DNA from: Oscillospiraceae bacterium
GTDB lineage: Bacteria; Bacillota; Clostridia; Oscillospirales; Oscillospiraceae
Assembly: GCA_910574635.1 (NCBI GenBank)
Contig: CAJTCG010000008.1
Location: 62,001-126,000, forward strand
Length of the DNA stretch: 64,000 nucleotides
Direction of reading: 5' to 3'
The notes under the pieces: generated by a model
Databases searched by the model: none
What the model was told of the DNA's origin: nothing
The model's input: only the letters and a program-made list of their open reading frames with translations
Position numbers and translations under genes: made by a program
Part shown: positions 14,450-21,588 of the stretch, piece after piece
Numbering within the stretch: position 1 is the stretch's first letter
Layout of the letters: each line of letters opens with the position of its first letter

Positions 14450-14793
14450 TGTACCGCTACTACTCCACCCAGCGTCCGGTCGGGCCGGGGACCTTCCCTG
14501 GCTGGCCGGAGAGCATCGAAAACTTCGACACCAGGGAGGAGGTCCCCGGCATCGGCCCCGCCTGGGGGTATCTGGAGTATCGGGAGCCCCTGGATGACGA
14601 GGCGGCCAGAAGGTACGAGCTGAAGCCGGCGGAGCTGAAGAAGTTCCTGGTCGAGGTCACGTCGGTTCACACCTTGGAGGTGGAGGCCGAGAACGAGGAC
14701 GAGGCTATCGAGATGGCTTGCAGAATGGCCTGGGAATATGACGCCGATGAAATCGACGGAAAAATTTTGGAGGGGGATGACTTAAATGCGTAG
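14449..14793 (+). CDS. Mobile-element protein with C-terminal DpnD/PcfM-like domain
   Basis: A 114-residue protein. Residues 1-65 (YYSTQRPVGPGTFP, IENFDTREEVPG, AWGYLEYREPL, YELKPA) follow a motif I recognise from unnamed proteins that are very common in gut Clostridia elements. Residues 66-110 (KFLVEVTSVHTLEVEAENED and on) look like the DpnD/PcfM-type domain of the protein at 9026. Start ATG 14449 overlaps the previous TGA. Function unknown. Confidence 0.65.
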   Translation: MYRYYSTQRPVGPGTFPGWPESIENFDTREEVPGIGPAWGYLEYREPLDDEAARRYELKPAELKKFLVEVTSVHTLEVEAENEDEAIEMACRMAWEYDADEIDGKILEGDDLNA

Positions 14794-15331
14794 GGAAGGC
14801 ATGACGGTCCGGGAGGCCGCCGAAGAGTGGGCGCGGGAGTTCAACGCCATCCCGCAGAGCATGATCGACAAGCTGATGAAGCTGGACTTCGAGGACTGGC
14901 ACGAGGTCACTACCCCGTCCTACGGGTGCCGGGTGTATGTCCCCAGCTCCATCCTCCCCGACAGCTACAACGGCGAGGAGGATGAGGGAGAGGTCATCAG
15001 CTACGATGAGGAGTCCGAGCTCTACTGCATCGAGCTGGACGACGGCTTCAAGGTCTCGCTGGAAGAGGGAGATTTCGAGGTCGTCCGGGATGACAGCCTC
15101 CCCATGTGGGGAACGATGTGGTCCTTCGGCGACAGCGCCGATGACTACTGGCTGTCGGATATGGATGGAATCGGTGTGATGTCCCGCTGCGGCTTCCGAA
15201 TCTACGAGTCCGAGGAGTTCGGGTACTTCTTCGGCATCGACGGCGCCGGATACAGCTTCTACGACGAACACTGGGTTCCGCTGTACCGGGCCAGGGGCCT
15301 CCATTGGCACGACCCGGCCACCGAGAAGTAG
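14786..15331 (+). CDS. Hypothetical mobile-element protein
   Basis: A 181-residue acidic protein (MRREGMTVREAAEEWAREFN...). It has a helical N-terminus, a beta-rich middle around RVYVPSSILPD, and a C-terminus with CGFRIYESEEFGYFFGIDGA and PLYRARGLHWH, a combination frequent in gut phage and conjugative elements. It ends with TAG 15329-15331, which looks like a true stop. Function unknown. Confidence 0.65.
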   Translation: MRREGMTVREAAEEWAREFNAIPQSMIDKLMKLDFEDWHEVTTPSYGCRVYVPSSILPDSYNGEEDEGEVISYDEESELYCIELDDGFKVSLEEGDFEVVRDDSLPMWGTMWSFGDSADDYWLSDMDGIGVMSRCGFRIYESEEFGYFFGIDGAGYSFYDEHWVPLYRARGLHWHDPATEK

Positions 15332-15339
15332 GCGTCCTG

Positions 15340-15567
15340 ATGGTAACTCTGAAAGAGGCATTCAAGCTGTGCGGGGTGGATGACCGAGAGGTCGTTCACT
15401 TTTCCGACAGAAGGGAAGACGCCGGTATTTGGTCCTGGCCCATGACGGGCCAAGAGGTTCGGCAGAAGTACGACATGAAGAACACGATGGTCACAGACAT
15501 CCGTCCGTACTTCTGCTGTGGAGAGTACGAGGGATTCATGTTCATCATCAAAAAGGAGGCGAGCTGA
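15340..15567 (+). CDS. Hypothetical phage protein
   Basis: A 75-residue protein from ATG 15340 (MVTLKEAFKLCGVDDREVVH...). It contains WSWPMTGQEVRQKYDMK and a Cys pair near the end (YFCCGEYEGF). The spacing to both neighbours is only a few bases. No family recognised. Confidence 0.55.
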   Translation: MVTLKEAFKLCGVDDREVVHFSDRREDAGIWSWPMTGQEVRQKYDMKNTMVTDIRPYFCCGEYEGFMFIIKKEAS

Positions 15568-15568
15568 T

Positions 15569-15727
15569 ATGAAAGTGTATATCGTAACCGGTGGTGGTCG
15601 TGACGACCACCACATCATCGCTGTATGCAAGACCCCGGAACTGGCAGACGACCGCTGTACGGCTGAGAACAGAAAATGCCGTGGTCTGGGTGCCACCTAC
15701 GAGGAGTGGACCGTGGAAGAGAGGTGA
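15569..15727 (+). CDS. Small hypothetical mobile-element protein
   Basis: A 52-residue protein (MKVYIVTGGGRDDHHIIAVC...) behind AAAGGAGG. The pattern of an initial strand, an H-I-I-A-V strand, a TPELAD helix and a final EEWTVEE strand is a known small fold of gut mobile elements of unknown role. Confidence 0.55.
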   Translation: MKVYIVTGGGRDDHHIIAVCKTPELADDRCTAENRKCRGLGATYEEWTVEER

Positions 15728-15728
15728 T

Positions 15729-15938
15729 ATGATGTTCAAGCTGGAAGTAAAGACCGGCAACGCTGCTTTCCGGGACGAAAGCCGTACCGACCGTCACGGG
15801 GATCATGTCCTGGACCCCTACGCTACCGAAGTACGCCGCATCCTGCTGGATGTCATCTGTAAGCTGGAGGCTGGGTACACCGATGGTTCCGTCATAGACG
15901 TGAACGGCAACAAGGTCGGCCGCTGGAGCTACGAGTGA
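15729..15938 (+). CDS. Small hypothetical mobile-element protein
   Basis: A 69-residue protein (ATG 15729, with an equivalent ATG at 15732). FKLEVKTGNAAF, EVRRILLDVICKLEAGYTDG and IDVNGNKVGRW match a frequent small family in which a short domain ends in DxNGNKVGxW. Function unknown. Confidence 0.6.
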   Translation: MMFKLEVKTGNAAFRDESRTDRHGDHVLDPYATEVRRILLDVICKLEAGYTDGSVIDVNGNKVGRWSYE

Positions 15939-16228
15939 TGCCGGCCGTGTACGAACAGCTCAGCCTCTTCTCCCTGGTCCTGCCGGATGAGGCTACGGCT
16001 ATCTGTCTCATGGGTCACACCGAAAGTATGGCCCGGAAGCCGGACGCCTGGATGCTTGGTTTGGTCCCGGATGGCGAGTACGTCGTTGATGTCGGAGAGC
16101 ACCCGCTGGTCCTTCGACCGGCGGGTCTCCGGGAAGAGGAGGTTGAGCCCGGCCACCACTACCATCACTACCTGATTGGCAGCAGGGTATACGCCGGCAT
16201 CTTCGTCGGGAGGTATGACGATGGATAA
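15938..16228 (+). CDS. Hypothetical phage protein
   Basis: A 96-residue protein from ATG 15938 (TGATG overlap). It begins with EQLSLFSLV and ends with a His-rich stretch (PGHHYHHYLIGSRVYAGIFV). No family recognised. Confidence 0.5.
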   Translation: MPAVYEQLSLFSLVLPDEATAICLMGHTESMARKPDAWMLGLVPDGEYVVDVGEHPLVLRPAGLREEEVEPGHHYHHYLIGSRVYAGIFVGRYDDG

Positions 16229-16865
16229 GATCGAGCTGTCCCGAGAGGACATAACTGCCTTGCTCGACTGGAGGGACGAGCACAAAGAGTTGGTCCGCTC
16301 TCTTCCTGCGCCGAAGAAGGCAATCGAAATCGTGTTCAAGCACAACGCCTTCCGCATCAAGGGTATCCGGGATGGGGACACACTCCGGCTCCACCTCAGC
16401 AACGGATTTGTGAACCTTGGAAAGGCGGAGTTCACGGTCTCCAAAGACAAAACGCTGGTTCTGAAGCGTGGAAAGATGGAGGTGACGGAGGAGAGCTTCC
16501 GATCTGTGCTGACCGTCTACTGTTCTTTGATGGCCCTGATGACCTACGGTAGGGTGGAGTATGGCGAAGAAATAGAGCCCGCTGACAAGGAAAAGGTCAC
16601 ACGCTCCAAAAAGGCCACAAAGCGTTCTCCAAGAAAGCCTGTAAAGCGGACTACCTACATACTCCGACGGGACAACGGGACGCTTCTGGCAGCTCCTATG
16701 AGCTCACACGCAAGCCCAAAAGGTATCTTTACTGTGCGTGGTCATTACCGCCACTACAAAAGCGGCAAGGTGGTCTGGATCGCCGAGTACCGTAAAGGGA
16801 CCGGGAAGAAGAAATCGAAGACCTACAAGATGGGAGGTAAGAACGATGACCGAGCAACAGACTGA
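16221..16865 (+). CDS. Hypothetical phage protein with basic C-terminal domain
   Basis: A 214-residue protein started at ATG 16221 (seven bases after GGGAGG). Residues 1-120 are mixed. A Lys/Arg-rich linker (KEKVTRSKKATKRSPRKPVK) leads to a basic C-terminal domain (GHYRHYKSGKVVWIAEY, GTGKKKSKTYKMG) seen in other phage proteins as GHWRHYKSGK-type sequence. The charge suggests nucleic-acid binding; this is inference. Confidence 0.6.
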   Translation: MDKIELSREDITALLDWRDEHKELVRSLPAPKKAIEIVFKHNAFRIKGIRDGDTLRLHLSNGFVNLGKAEFTVSKDKTLVLKRGKMEVTEESFRSVLTVYCSLMALMTYGRVEYGEEIEPADKEKVTRSKKATKRSPRKPVKRTTYILRRDNGTLLAAPMSSHASPKGIFTVRGHYRHYKSGKVVWIAEYRKGTGKKKSKTYKMGGKNDDRATD

Positions 16866-17199
16866 GATGTGGGATGTTCTCTCCGAGCTGGGCGGAGAAG
16901 AGGTCCTGCGGGTCCTGACCGACTGGCATGGGCTCCAGCTTCTCGATGAGGGGTTCCATGGGCATCTGGTTGATGAAGGCTACATCGAGGAAGACACCAA
17001 CTGCGAGAACGGAACCTACGACTGTGACACCTGCTCCATGGACGGCAAGTGCGACAGGCAGGAAGCTATGAAGTCGGAAGATTTCGATGATTTCTGCGGT
17101 AAGTTTCCGGCCTGTAAAGGCTGCCCGCTTCAGGACATCCCCGGAGACTGCGAAGAGGACATCTGGCCCAAGTTTAAGAAGGAGCATGGATATGGATAA
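16846..17199 (+). CDS. Cys-rich hypothetical protein
   Basis: A 117-residue acidic protein with seven or eight Cys residues in pairs (CENGTYDCDTCSMDGKC, CGKFPACKGCP, DC). It starts at ATG 16846, inside the previous gene, behind GGGAGGTAAG. It overlaps the start of the UDP-galactopyranose mutase gene by eight bases, so the two may be translated together. Function unknown. Confidence 0.6.
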   Translation: MTEQQTEMWDVLSELGGEEVLRVLTDWHGLQLLDEGFHGHLVDEGYIEEDTNCENGTYDCDTCSMDGKCDRQEAMKSEDFDDFCGKFPACKGCPLQDIPGDCEEDIWPKFKKEHGYG

Positions 17200-18286
17200 G
17201 TACGATTACCTGATTGTCGGGGCCGGCCTGTTCGGTTCGGTCTTCGCCCACGAGATGACGCAGCGAGGGAAGAGCTGTCTGGTCATCGACAAGAGGCCCC
17301 ACATCGGCGGCAACTGCTACTGTCGGAAGCAGAGCGGCATCACCGTCCACGAGTATGGCCCGCACATCTTCCACACTGACGACGAACGGGTGTGGAGGTA
17401 CGTCAACCAGTTTATCGAGTTCAACGGCTTCGTCAACTCTCCCATCGCTGTCTATCAAGGGAAAGCCTATAACCTGCCGTTCAACATGAACACGTTCTGC
17501 CAGCTTTGGGGGCACATTAGCCCCATGGACGCCAAGGAAAAGATACGGCTCCAGGTAGAGGAGCTCGGCATCGGAGAACCCTGCAACTTGGAGGAACAGG
17601 CGTTGTCCATGGTCGGGTCGGATGTCTACGAGCGTCTGGTCAAGGGGTACACGGAGAAACAGTGGGGCCGTCCCTGCCGGGAGCTTCCTCCGTCGATTAT
17701 CCGCCGTCTTCCCCTGCGCTTCACCTTCGATAACAACTACTTCAACTCCCGATACCAGGGCGTCCCCATCGGCGGCTACAACAGCCTTTTTGAGGTGCTT
17801 CTCAAGGGGTCTCGCATCGCCCTGGGCATAGACTTCTTCCACGTTGACGCAGATAGGACGGCCCGCCGCACCGTCTTCACGGGCCCGATTGATGCCTTTT
17901 ACGGGCACCGGTTTGGCCGCCTGGAGTATCGGAGCCTTCGGTTCGAGACCGAGGAATTTCAGACCGACAACTACCAGGGGAACGCCGTGGTCAACTACAC
18001 CAACGCCGTCGTTCCGTTCACCCGCATCATCGAGCACAAGCACTTCGAGTTCGGCCGGCAGCCCACCACCGTCATCACCAGGGAGTACCCGGAGGCGTGG
18101 AAACCTGGGTCGGAGCCCTACTATCCGGTGAACGACGAGGCCAACAACGCCCTGTACTCCAAGTACGAGGCCCTGGCCCAGAAGGAAGAGAACGTCATCT
18201 TCGGCGGCCGGCTGGGGAGCTACCGGTATTACGACATGGATCAGGTAATCGCTGCGGCGCTGGACGCTGCGGAAAAGGAGGTATAG
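17192..18286 (+). CDS. glf: UDP-galactopyranose mutase, phage-borne
   Basis: A complete 364-residue flavoenzyme converting UDP-galactopyranose to UDP-galactofuranose, the donor for galactofuranose in surface glycans. Residues 6-15 (LIVGAGLFGS) are the FAD dinucleotide-binding motif. Family hallmarks follow: HIGGNCY, EYGPHIFHTDD, GYTEKQWG, FTFDNNYF, YQGVPIGGY, and C-terminal FGGRLGSYRYYDMDQ. Length and motifs look intact. It sits inside the phage gene train with overlapping ends and no galactofuranosyltransferase beside it, so it probably acts as a phage cargo gene altering host surface sugars; the biological effect is inference. Confidence 0.93.
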   Translation: MDKYDYLIVGAGLFGSVFAHEMTQRGKSCLVIDKRPHIGGNCYCRKQSGITVHEYGPHIFHTDDERVWRYVNQFIEFNGFVNSPIAVYQGKAYNLPFNMNTFCQLWGHISPMDAKEKIRLQVEELGIGEPCNLEEQALSMVGSDVYERLVKGYTEKQWGRPCRELPPSIIRRLPLRFTFDNNYFNSRYQGVPIGGYNSLFEVLLKGSRIALGIDFFHVDADRTARRTVFTGPIDAFYGHRFGRLEYRSLRFETEEFQTDNYQGNAVVNYTNAVVPFTRIIEHKHFEFGRQPTTVITREYPEAWKPGSEPYYPVNDEANNALYSKYEALAQKEENVIFGGRLGSYRYYDMDQVIAAALDAAEKEV

Positions 18287-18288
18287 GC

Positions 18289-18729
18289 ATGACCGGAGCG
18301 CAAAGTCTGCTATGCGAGATGCTGTCCTGCGGCAGTATGGATTTGGATATGCTCGACTTCATCGGCTACGGCTGGGACGAGATTCTCGACCAGATGGATT
18401 GGCCCCGTGAGGGCCTCGACTTCAACGATGTGCTGAGGGCCGCCGTCAGCGTCGGCATCATCAACTTGAAAGAGGCGGTGGACGAGAAGATTCTGGTGCT
18501 GGAGGCCGCAGAGAACATCCACGGTATGCTGGGGCCGGAGGAGACCGAAAAGCTGGAGGCACTCCGCCGTCTGAAGCCGGACGATGACATCGAAGGAGAC
18601 TTCAATTTCCTTGCCACGCACGTCTGGTTTAAGAACAACGGCCCGGTCTACCGCCGGTATCTGCCGGATGCGGTGGACGAGTTCGAGGACAACGTGGGCT
18701 TCCTCCTGACCGGAGGTGAGGGAGAGTGA
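18289..18729 (+). CDS. Hypothetical phage protein
   Basis: A 146-residue acidic protein, ATG 18289, eight bases after GGAGGT. It contains MLDFIGYGWDEILDQMDW and LPDAVDEFEDNVGFLLTGG, with helical character throughout. It follows the mutase gene directly. No family recognised. Confidence 0.55.
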   Translation: MTGAQSLLCEMLSCGSMDLDMLDFIGYGWDEILDQMDWPREGLDFNDVLRAAVSVGIINLKEAVDEKILVLEAAENIHGMLGPEETEKLEALRRLKPDDDIEGDFNFLATHVWFKNNGPVYRRYLPDAVDEFEDNVGFLLTGGEGE

Positions 18730-18899
18730 GCGCAGAGGAGGAGAAAAGGTTTGCGGCCGCCTGTGAAGACGGGGACCTCTGTGACCCGCAGTATTGCCCG
18801 TATATGAGAGGCGAGACCTCCAGACTCGGAGCCTGTGAAGGCGACTACTGCGAAGAAGCATGGGAAAGATACTGCGAACAGATGGGAGATGAGAACTGA
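18726..18899 (+). CDS. Small Cys-rich protein
   Basis: A 57-residue protein from GTG 18726 (GTGA overlap with the previous stop). Six Cys residues are arranged as C-x5-C-x4-C then C-x4-C-x8-C. Probably zinc-binding; function unknown. Confidence 0.55.
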   Translation: MSAEEEKRFAAACEDGDLCDPQYCPYMRGETSRLGACEGDYCEEAWERYCEQMGDEN

Positions 18900-19036
18900 T
18901 GACCTGTCCCGTGTGCGGCGAGAAGCTGCGCCCCAACAAGGGCTGGGCCGCCATGTTCTATGACGGCTACTGCAACACCTGCGATATGCCGGTGGATAAC
19001 GTAGATGAGGACGAGAACGATGTATTGCAACCCTGA
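18899..19036 (+). CDS. Small zinc-ribbon protein
   Basis: A 45-residue protein (MTCPVCGEKLRPNKGW...) with CPVC and CNTC pairs, the classic zinc-ribbon spacing, at ATG 18899 (TGATG overlap). Its last 17 bases overlap the next gene. Function unknown. Confidence 0.55.
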   Translation: MTCPVCGEKLRPNKGWAAMFYDGYCNTCDMPVDNVDEDENDVLQP

Positions 19037-19166
19037 TGTGTGCCCGTACTGCCAGTACATCGGCGAGGGTGATAGCTGGTGCGACAGGATTGGCGAGATC
19101 GTGCTGTCCGACTGGGAACCTACCGATGACTTCATGGGGCCAGGATGCCCCTACGGGGAGGACTGA
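19020..19166 (+). CDS. Small Cys-rich protein
   Basis: A 48-residue protein (MYCNPDVCPYCQYIGEGDSW...) with five Cys residues, including CPYC. It resembles the product of 18726 in Cys layout, so the two may be distant paralogues. Function unknown. Confidence 0.55.
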   Translation: MYCNPDVCPYCQYIGEGDSWCDRIGEIVLSDWEPTDDFMGPGCPYGED

Positions 19167-19170
19167 AATA

Positions 19171-19533
19171 ATGAGTAAGCGAAAGTGGAGGCGTGGACCT
19201 CGTATCCTGTCCCTTGATGAGCTGGTCCGACAAGAAATTGTCTGCTGGTGGGATAAACCAACATCCAAGGGGTGGTTTTTGTCTTGGCAGTTTAGAATGG
19301 CCGTGAACGCCATTGGAGAGAAAGGCGTGGTCTTCTACGCCATGCCGTCTGGGGCCACAACAAGGTTCTCCGATGAGGATGTCATCAGAGCTGAACGTAG
19401 GCTCAGGACTCCACCCACGTTTGAGGGGAGAATGGATGTCATAAATCTCCTGAACCGTTGTGACCGGGGGTATGGAAGTGTTGATGATGTCATCGACGGC
19501 TATCAATCACAGCCGGGAGGTCGTCATGGGTAA
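19171..19533 (+). CDS. Hypothetical phage protein
   Basis: A 120-residue basic protein (MSKRKWRRGPRILSLDELVR...) from ATG 19171. It has a Trp-rich segment (CWWDKPTSKGWFLSW) and a FSDEDVIRAERRL helix. No family recognised. Confidence 0.5.
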   Translation: MSKRKWRRGPRILSLDELVRQEIVCWWDKPTSKGWFLSWQFRMAVNAIGEKGVVFYAMPSGATTRFSDEDVIRAERRLRTPPTFEGRMDVINLLNRCDRGYGSVDDVIDGYQSQPGGRHG

Positions 19534-19879
19534 AAAGAATGACTTCCTGGCCCGCCAAAAGGCGAAGGAACGGTTGCTCCAGGAGGCCACCCGCCATACG
19601 TTCGTCCAGTACATGACCGACACCCTCATCCTGACGCTGAATGACCCGGAAGTCATGGGGAAGGATGTGTTCGGCTACGCCCGTCTGAAGAAGGTTCTGG
19701 ATGCCTGGGGCAAGTGCTATGACCAGTTCTTCGACGCCCTGACCAAGAACGATGAGGCCGACTATGCCAGGGTCAAGATGGACGAGGCCATGAAGCGCAT
19801 CTGTGGCGAGACCGGAGATTTCTTCCCGTTCGAGGAACGGTATCAATGGCTGCCGGAGATCAGATATGGAGACAAGTAA
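19526..19879 (+). CDS. Hypothetical phage protein, last gene of the block
   Basis: A 117-residue helical protein (MGKKNDFLARQKAKERLLQE...) from ATG 19526, six bases after GGGAGG and overlapping the previous stop. Its helices are amphipathic and basic at the start. A strong terminator follows within 10 bases, ending the phage transcript. No family recognised. Confidence 0.55.
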   Translation: MGKKNDFLARQKAKERLLQEATRHTFVQYMTDTLILTLNDPEVMGKDVFGYARLKKVLDAWGKCYDQFFDALTKNDEADYARVKMDEAMKRICGETGDFFPFEERYQWLPEIRYGDK

Positions 19880-19884
19880 AACAA

Positions 19885-19931
19885 GGCCCGCCCAGGGAGG
19901 TTTTTCCGGCTCTCTGGCGGGCCCTTCGTTT
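19885..19931 (+). terminator. Terminator at the right end of the prophage block
   Basis: GGCCCGCC (19885-19892) pairs with GGCGGGCC (19916-19923), followed by CTTCGTTTT. It lies between the last phage-like gene and the host tfoX-like/tgt promoter. Confidence 0.7.
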
Positions 19932-19998
19932 TCCCCTACCACCAACACCCCCGCAGCAGTCCGGGTCGTTTCCTGGGCTCACCATGCGTTCACAGGTC

Positions 19999-20051
19999 TT
20001 GCAATCCGCCATCTTCTCATGTATAATGCAGACAGCCTACCGTTTTGTAGG
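19999..20051 (+). promoter_or_regulatory. Promoter of the tfoX-like/tgt operon with a CCTAC-N6-GTAGG hairpin
   Basis: -35 TTGCAA (19999-20004) and a consensus -10 TATAAT (20022-20027), 17 bp apart. Immediately downstream is CCTAC-CGTTTT-GTAGG (20036-20051), the same inverted repeat as in the phage P1 and P2 leaders. Confidence 0.75.
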
Positions 20052-20129
20052 CGTGGAACTACGATTTCGTCATCCTTTATCCCGTGATATTGGGGGACGC
20101 CATGTTTATCTCGTGAGGGAGGGCTTTTC

Positions 20130-20390
20130 ATGCTCCTGACGGATTTGCCCAACGTGGGCCTCAAGCTGGCGGAAAACCTCCGCCGGGTGGGATTGGAACC
20201 CCCCGAGGATTTCCGAAAAGCGGGGGCCCGGGAGGCCTTTCTCCGTATCCGGGCCCAGGTGGACCCCACGGCCTGCTTCCATCAGCTCACCGCCCTGGCC
20301 GGGGCGGAGCTGGGCGTTCCAAAGAAAGCGATTCCCGCGGAGGAAAAGGCGGAGCTAAGGGCCTTTTTCGACAACTTATCAATAAAATAG
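20130..20390 (+). CDS. TfoX C-terminal-domain protein
   Basis: An 86-residue protein matching the TfoX C-terminal domain: LPNVGLKLAENLRRVGLEPP (helix-hairpin-helix-like), then REAFLRIRAQVD and LTALAGAELGVPKKAI. In proteobacteria the full TfoX regulates competence; stand-alone C-terminal domains of this size are common in Firmicutes and have no defined role. It lies ten bases before tgt and shares its promoter. GAGGGAGGGC precedes the ATG. Confidence 0.8.
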   Translation: MLLTDLPNVGLKLAENLRRVGLEPPEDFRKAGAREAFLRIRAQVDPTACFHQLTALAGAELGVPKKAIPAEEKAELRAFFDNLSIK

Positions 20391-20399
20391 GAGAGACAG

Positions 20400-21533
20400 A
20401 TGTTCAAACTGCTGAAGACAGAGGGCCGCGCCCGGCGCGGACAGTTTTCCTGCGCCCACGGCGGCATGGTCCAGACGCCGGTCTTTATGAACGTGGGCAC
20501 GCAAGCCGCTATCAAGGGAGGCGTGGACGCCTTTGACCTCCGGGAGGTCCGCTGCCAGATTGAGCTGAGCAATACCTACCATCTTCACCTCCGTCCCGGC
20601 GACGAGCTGGTGAGGCAGATGGGGGGGCTCCATAAGTTCATGAACTGGGACGGCCCCATTTTGACGGATTCCGGCGGCTTCCAGGTCTTTTCCCTGGCCC
20701 CCCTCCGGCGGATCAAAGAGGAGGGAGTCTATTTCTCCTCTCACATCGACGGGCGAAAGATTTTCATGGGACCGGAGGAGTCCATGCGCATCCAGTCCAA
20801 CCTGGGCAGCGACGTGGCCATGGCCTTTGACGAGTGCGTGGAGAATCCGGCGACCTATGAATATGCCAAAGCTTCCTGCGAGCGGACCCTCCGCTGGCTG
20901 GAGCGCTGCAAGCGGGAGCACGACCGGCTGAACGCTCTGCCGGACACCGTGAATCCTGAACAGCTCCTCTTCGGCATCAACCAGGGGGCCACGTTTGCGG
21001 ACCTTCGCGTCTGGCATATGGACGAGATCGCCAAGCTGGACTGCGATGGCTACGCCATCGGCGGCCTGGCGGTGGGGGAGCCCACCCAGGTGATGTACGA
21101 TATCATTGACGCGGTGGAGCCCCACATGCCGAAGGACAAGCCCCGGTATCTCATGGGCGTGGGTACCCCCAGCAACATCATCGAGGGCGTGGCCCGGGGA
21201 GTGGACTTCTTCGACTGCGTGATGCCCTCCCGGAACGGGCGGCACGGGAAGCTCTTTACCTGGGAGGGGACGGTCAATATCCTCAACGCCAAATACGCCA
21301 TGGACAGCCGTCCCATCAGCGAGAGCTGCGGCTGTCCCGTGTGCAAGCGGTTCTCCCGGGCTTACCTCCGGCACCTGTTCAAGGCGGAGGAGACCCTGGC
21401 CCTGCGGCTGGCGGTGCTGCACAACCTCTACTTTTATAATGAGCTGACCGCAAAAATCCGGGAGGCCCTGGATGCGGGGCGCTTTGGAGAATTCCGGACG
21501 GAGTACAGCGAGAAGCTGGCGGAGCGGGTCTGA
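20400..21533 (+). CDS. tgt: Queuine/preQ1 tRNA-guanine transglycosylase
   Basis: A 377-residue enzyme exchanging the wobble guanine in GUN-anticodon tRNAs for preQ1 on the way to queuosine. Seen: SNTYHLHLRPG, the nucleophile region ILTDSGGFQVFSL, the second active-site region YAIGGLAVGE, MGVGTP, and the C-terminal zinc site CGCPVCKRF...H. Length is typical of bacterial Tgt. It is second in the tfoX-like/tgt operon and closed by a terminator. Confidence 0.96.
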   Translation: MFKLLKTEGRARRGQFSCAHGGMVQTPVFMNVGTQAAIKGGVDAFDLREVRCQIELSNTYHLHLRPGDELVRQMGGLHKFMNWDGPILTDSGGFQVFSLAPLRRIKEEGVYFSSHIDGRKIFMGPEESMRIQSNLGSDVAMAFDECVENPATYEYAKASCERTLRWLERCKREHDRLNALPDTVNPEQLLFGINQGATFADLRVWHMDEIAKLDCDGYAIGGLAVGEPTQVMYDIIDAVEPHMPKDKPRYLMGVGTPSNIIEGVARGVDFFDCVMPSRNGRHGKLFTWEGTVNILNAKYAMDSRPISESCGCPVCKRFSRAYLRHLFKAEETLALRLAVLHNLYFYNELTAKIREALDAGRFGEFRTEYSEKLAERV

Positions 21534-21544
21534 AGGCCGGTAAA

Positions 21545-21573
21545 AACGCCCGGACGTCAAGTCCGGGCGTTCT
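21545..21573 (+). terminator. Rho-independent terminator after tgt
   Basis: A perfect 11-bp stem (21545-21555 with 21561-21571) with a five-base loop, followed by T-rich sequence. Confidence 0.8.
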
Positions 21574-21588
21574 TAGCAGGGAGGACGA

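Larger units (their letters stand above)
1..19931 (+). mobile_element. Right part of a prophage: tail end, lysis cassette and 15 kb accessory block
   Basis: A receptor/tail-type protein, CD1375-family small proteins, an endolysin and a holin are followed by about 35 tightly packed small + strand genes, a typical phage layout. The left end is outside the window. The right limit is inferred: the last phage-like gene stops at 19879, a terminator ends at 19931, and a housekeeping operon with its own promoter starts at 19999. No integrase, terminase, capsid or replication gene is visible, so the integration type is unknown and no att site could be identified. Confidence 0.85.

Noticed and set aside
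1..19931. Full recoding of TAG to glutamine in the phage
   Set aside because: Large genes contain no in-frame TAG, and at least three small genes (ending at 2268, 13251, 15331) use TAG as an apparently proper stop. Only two genes show interruptions, so wholesale recoding is not supported.
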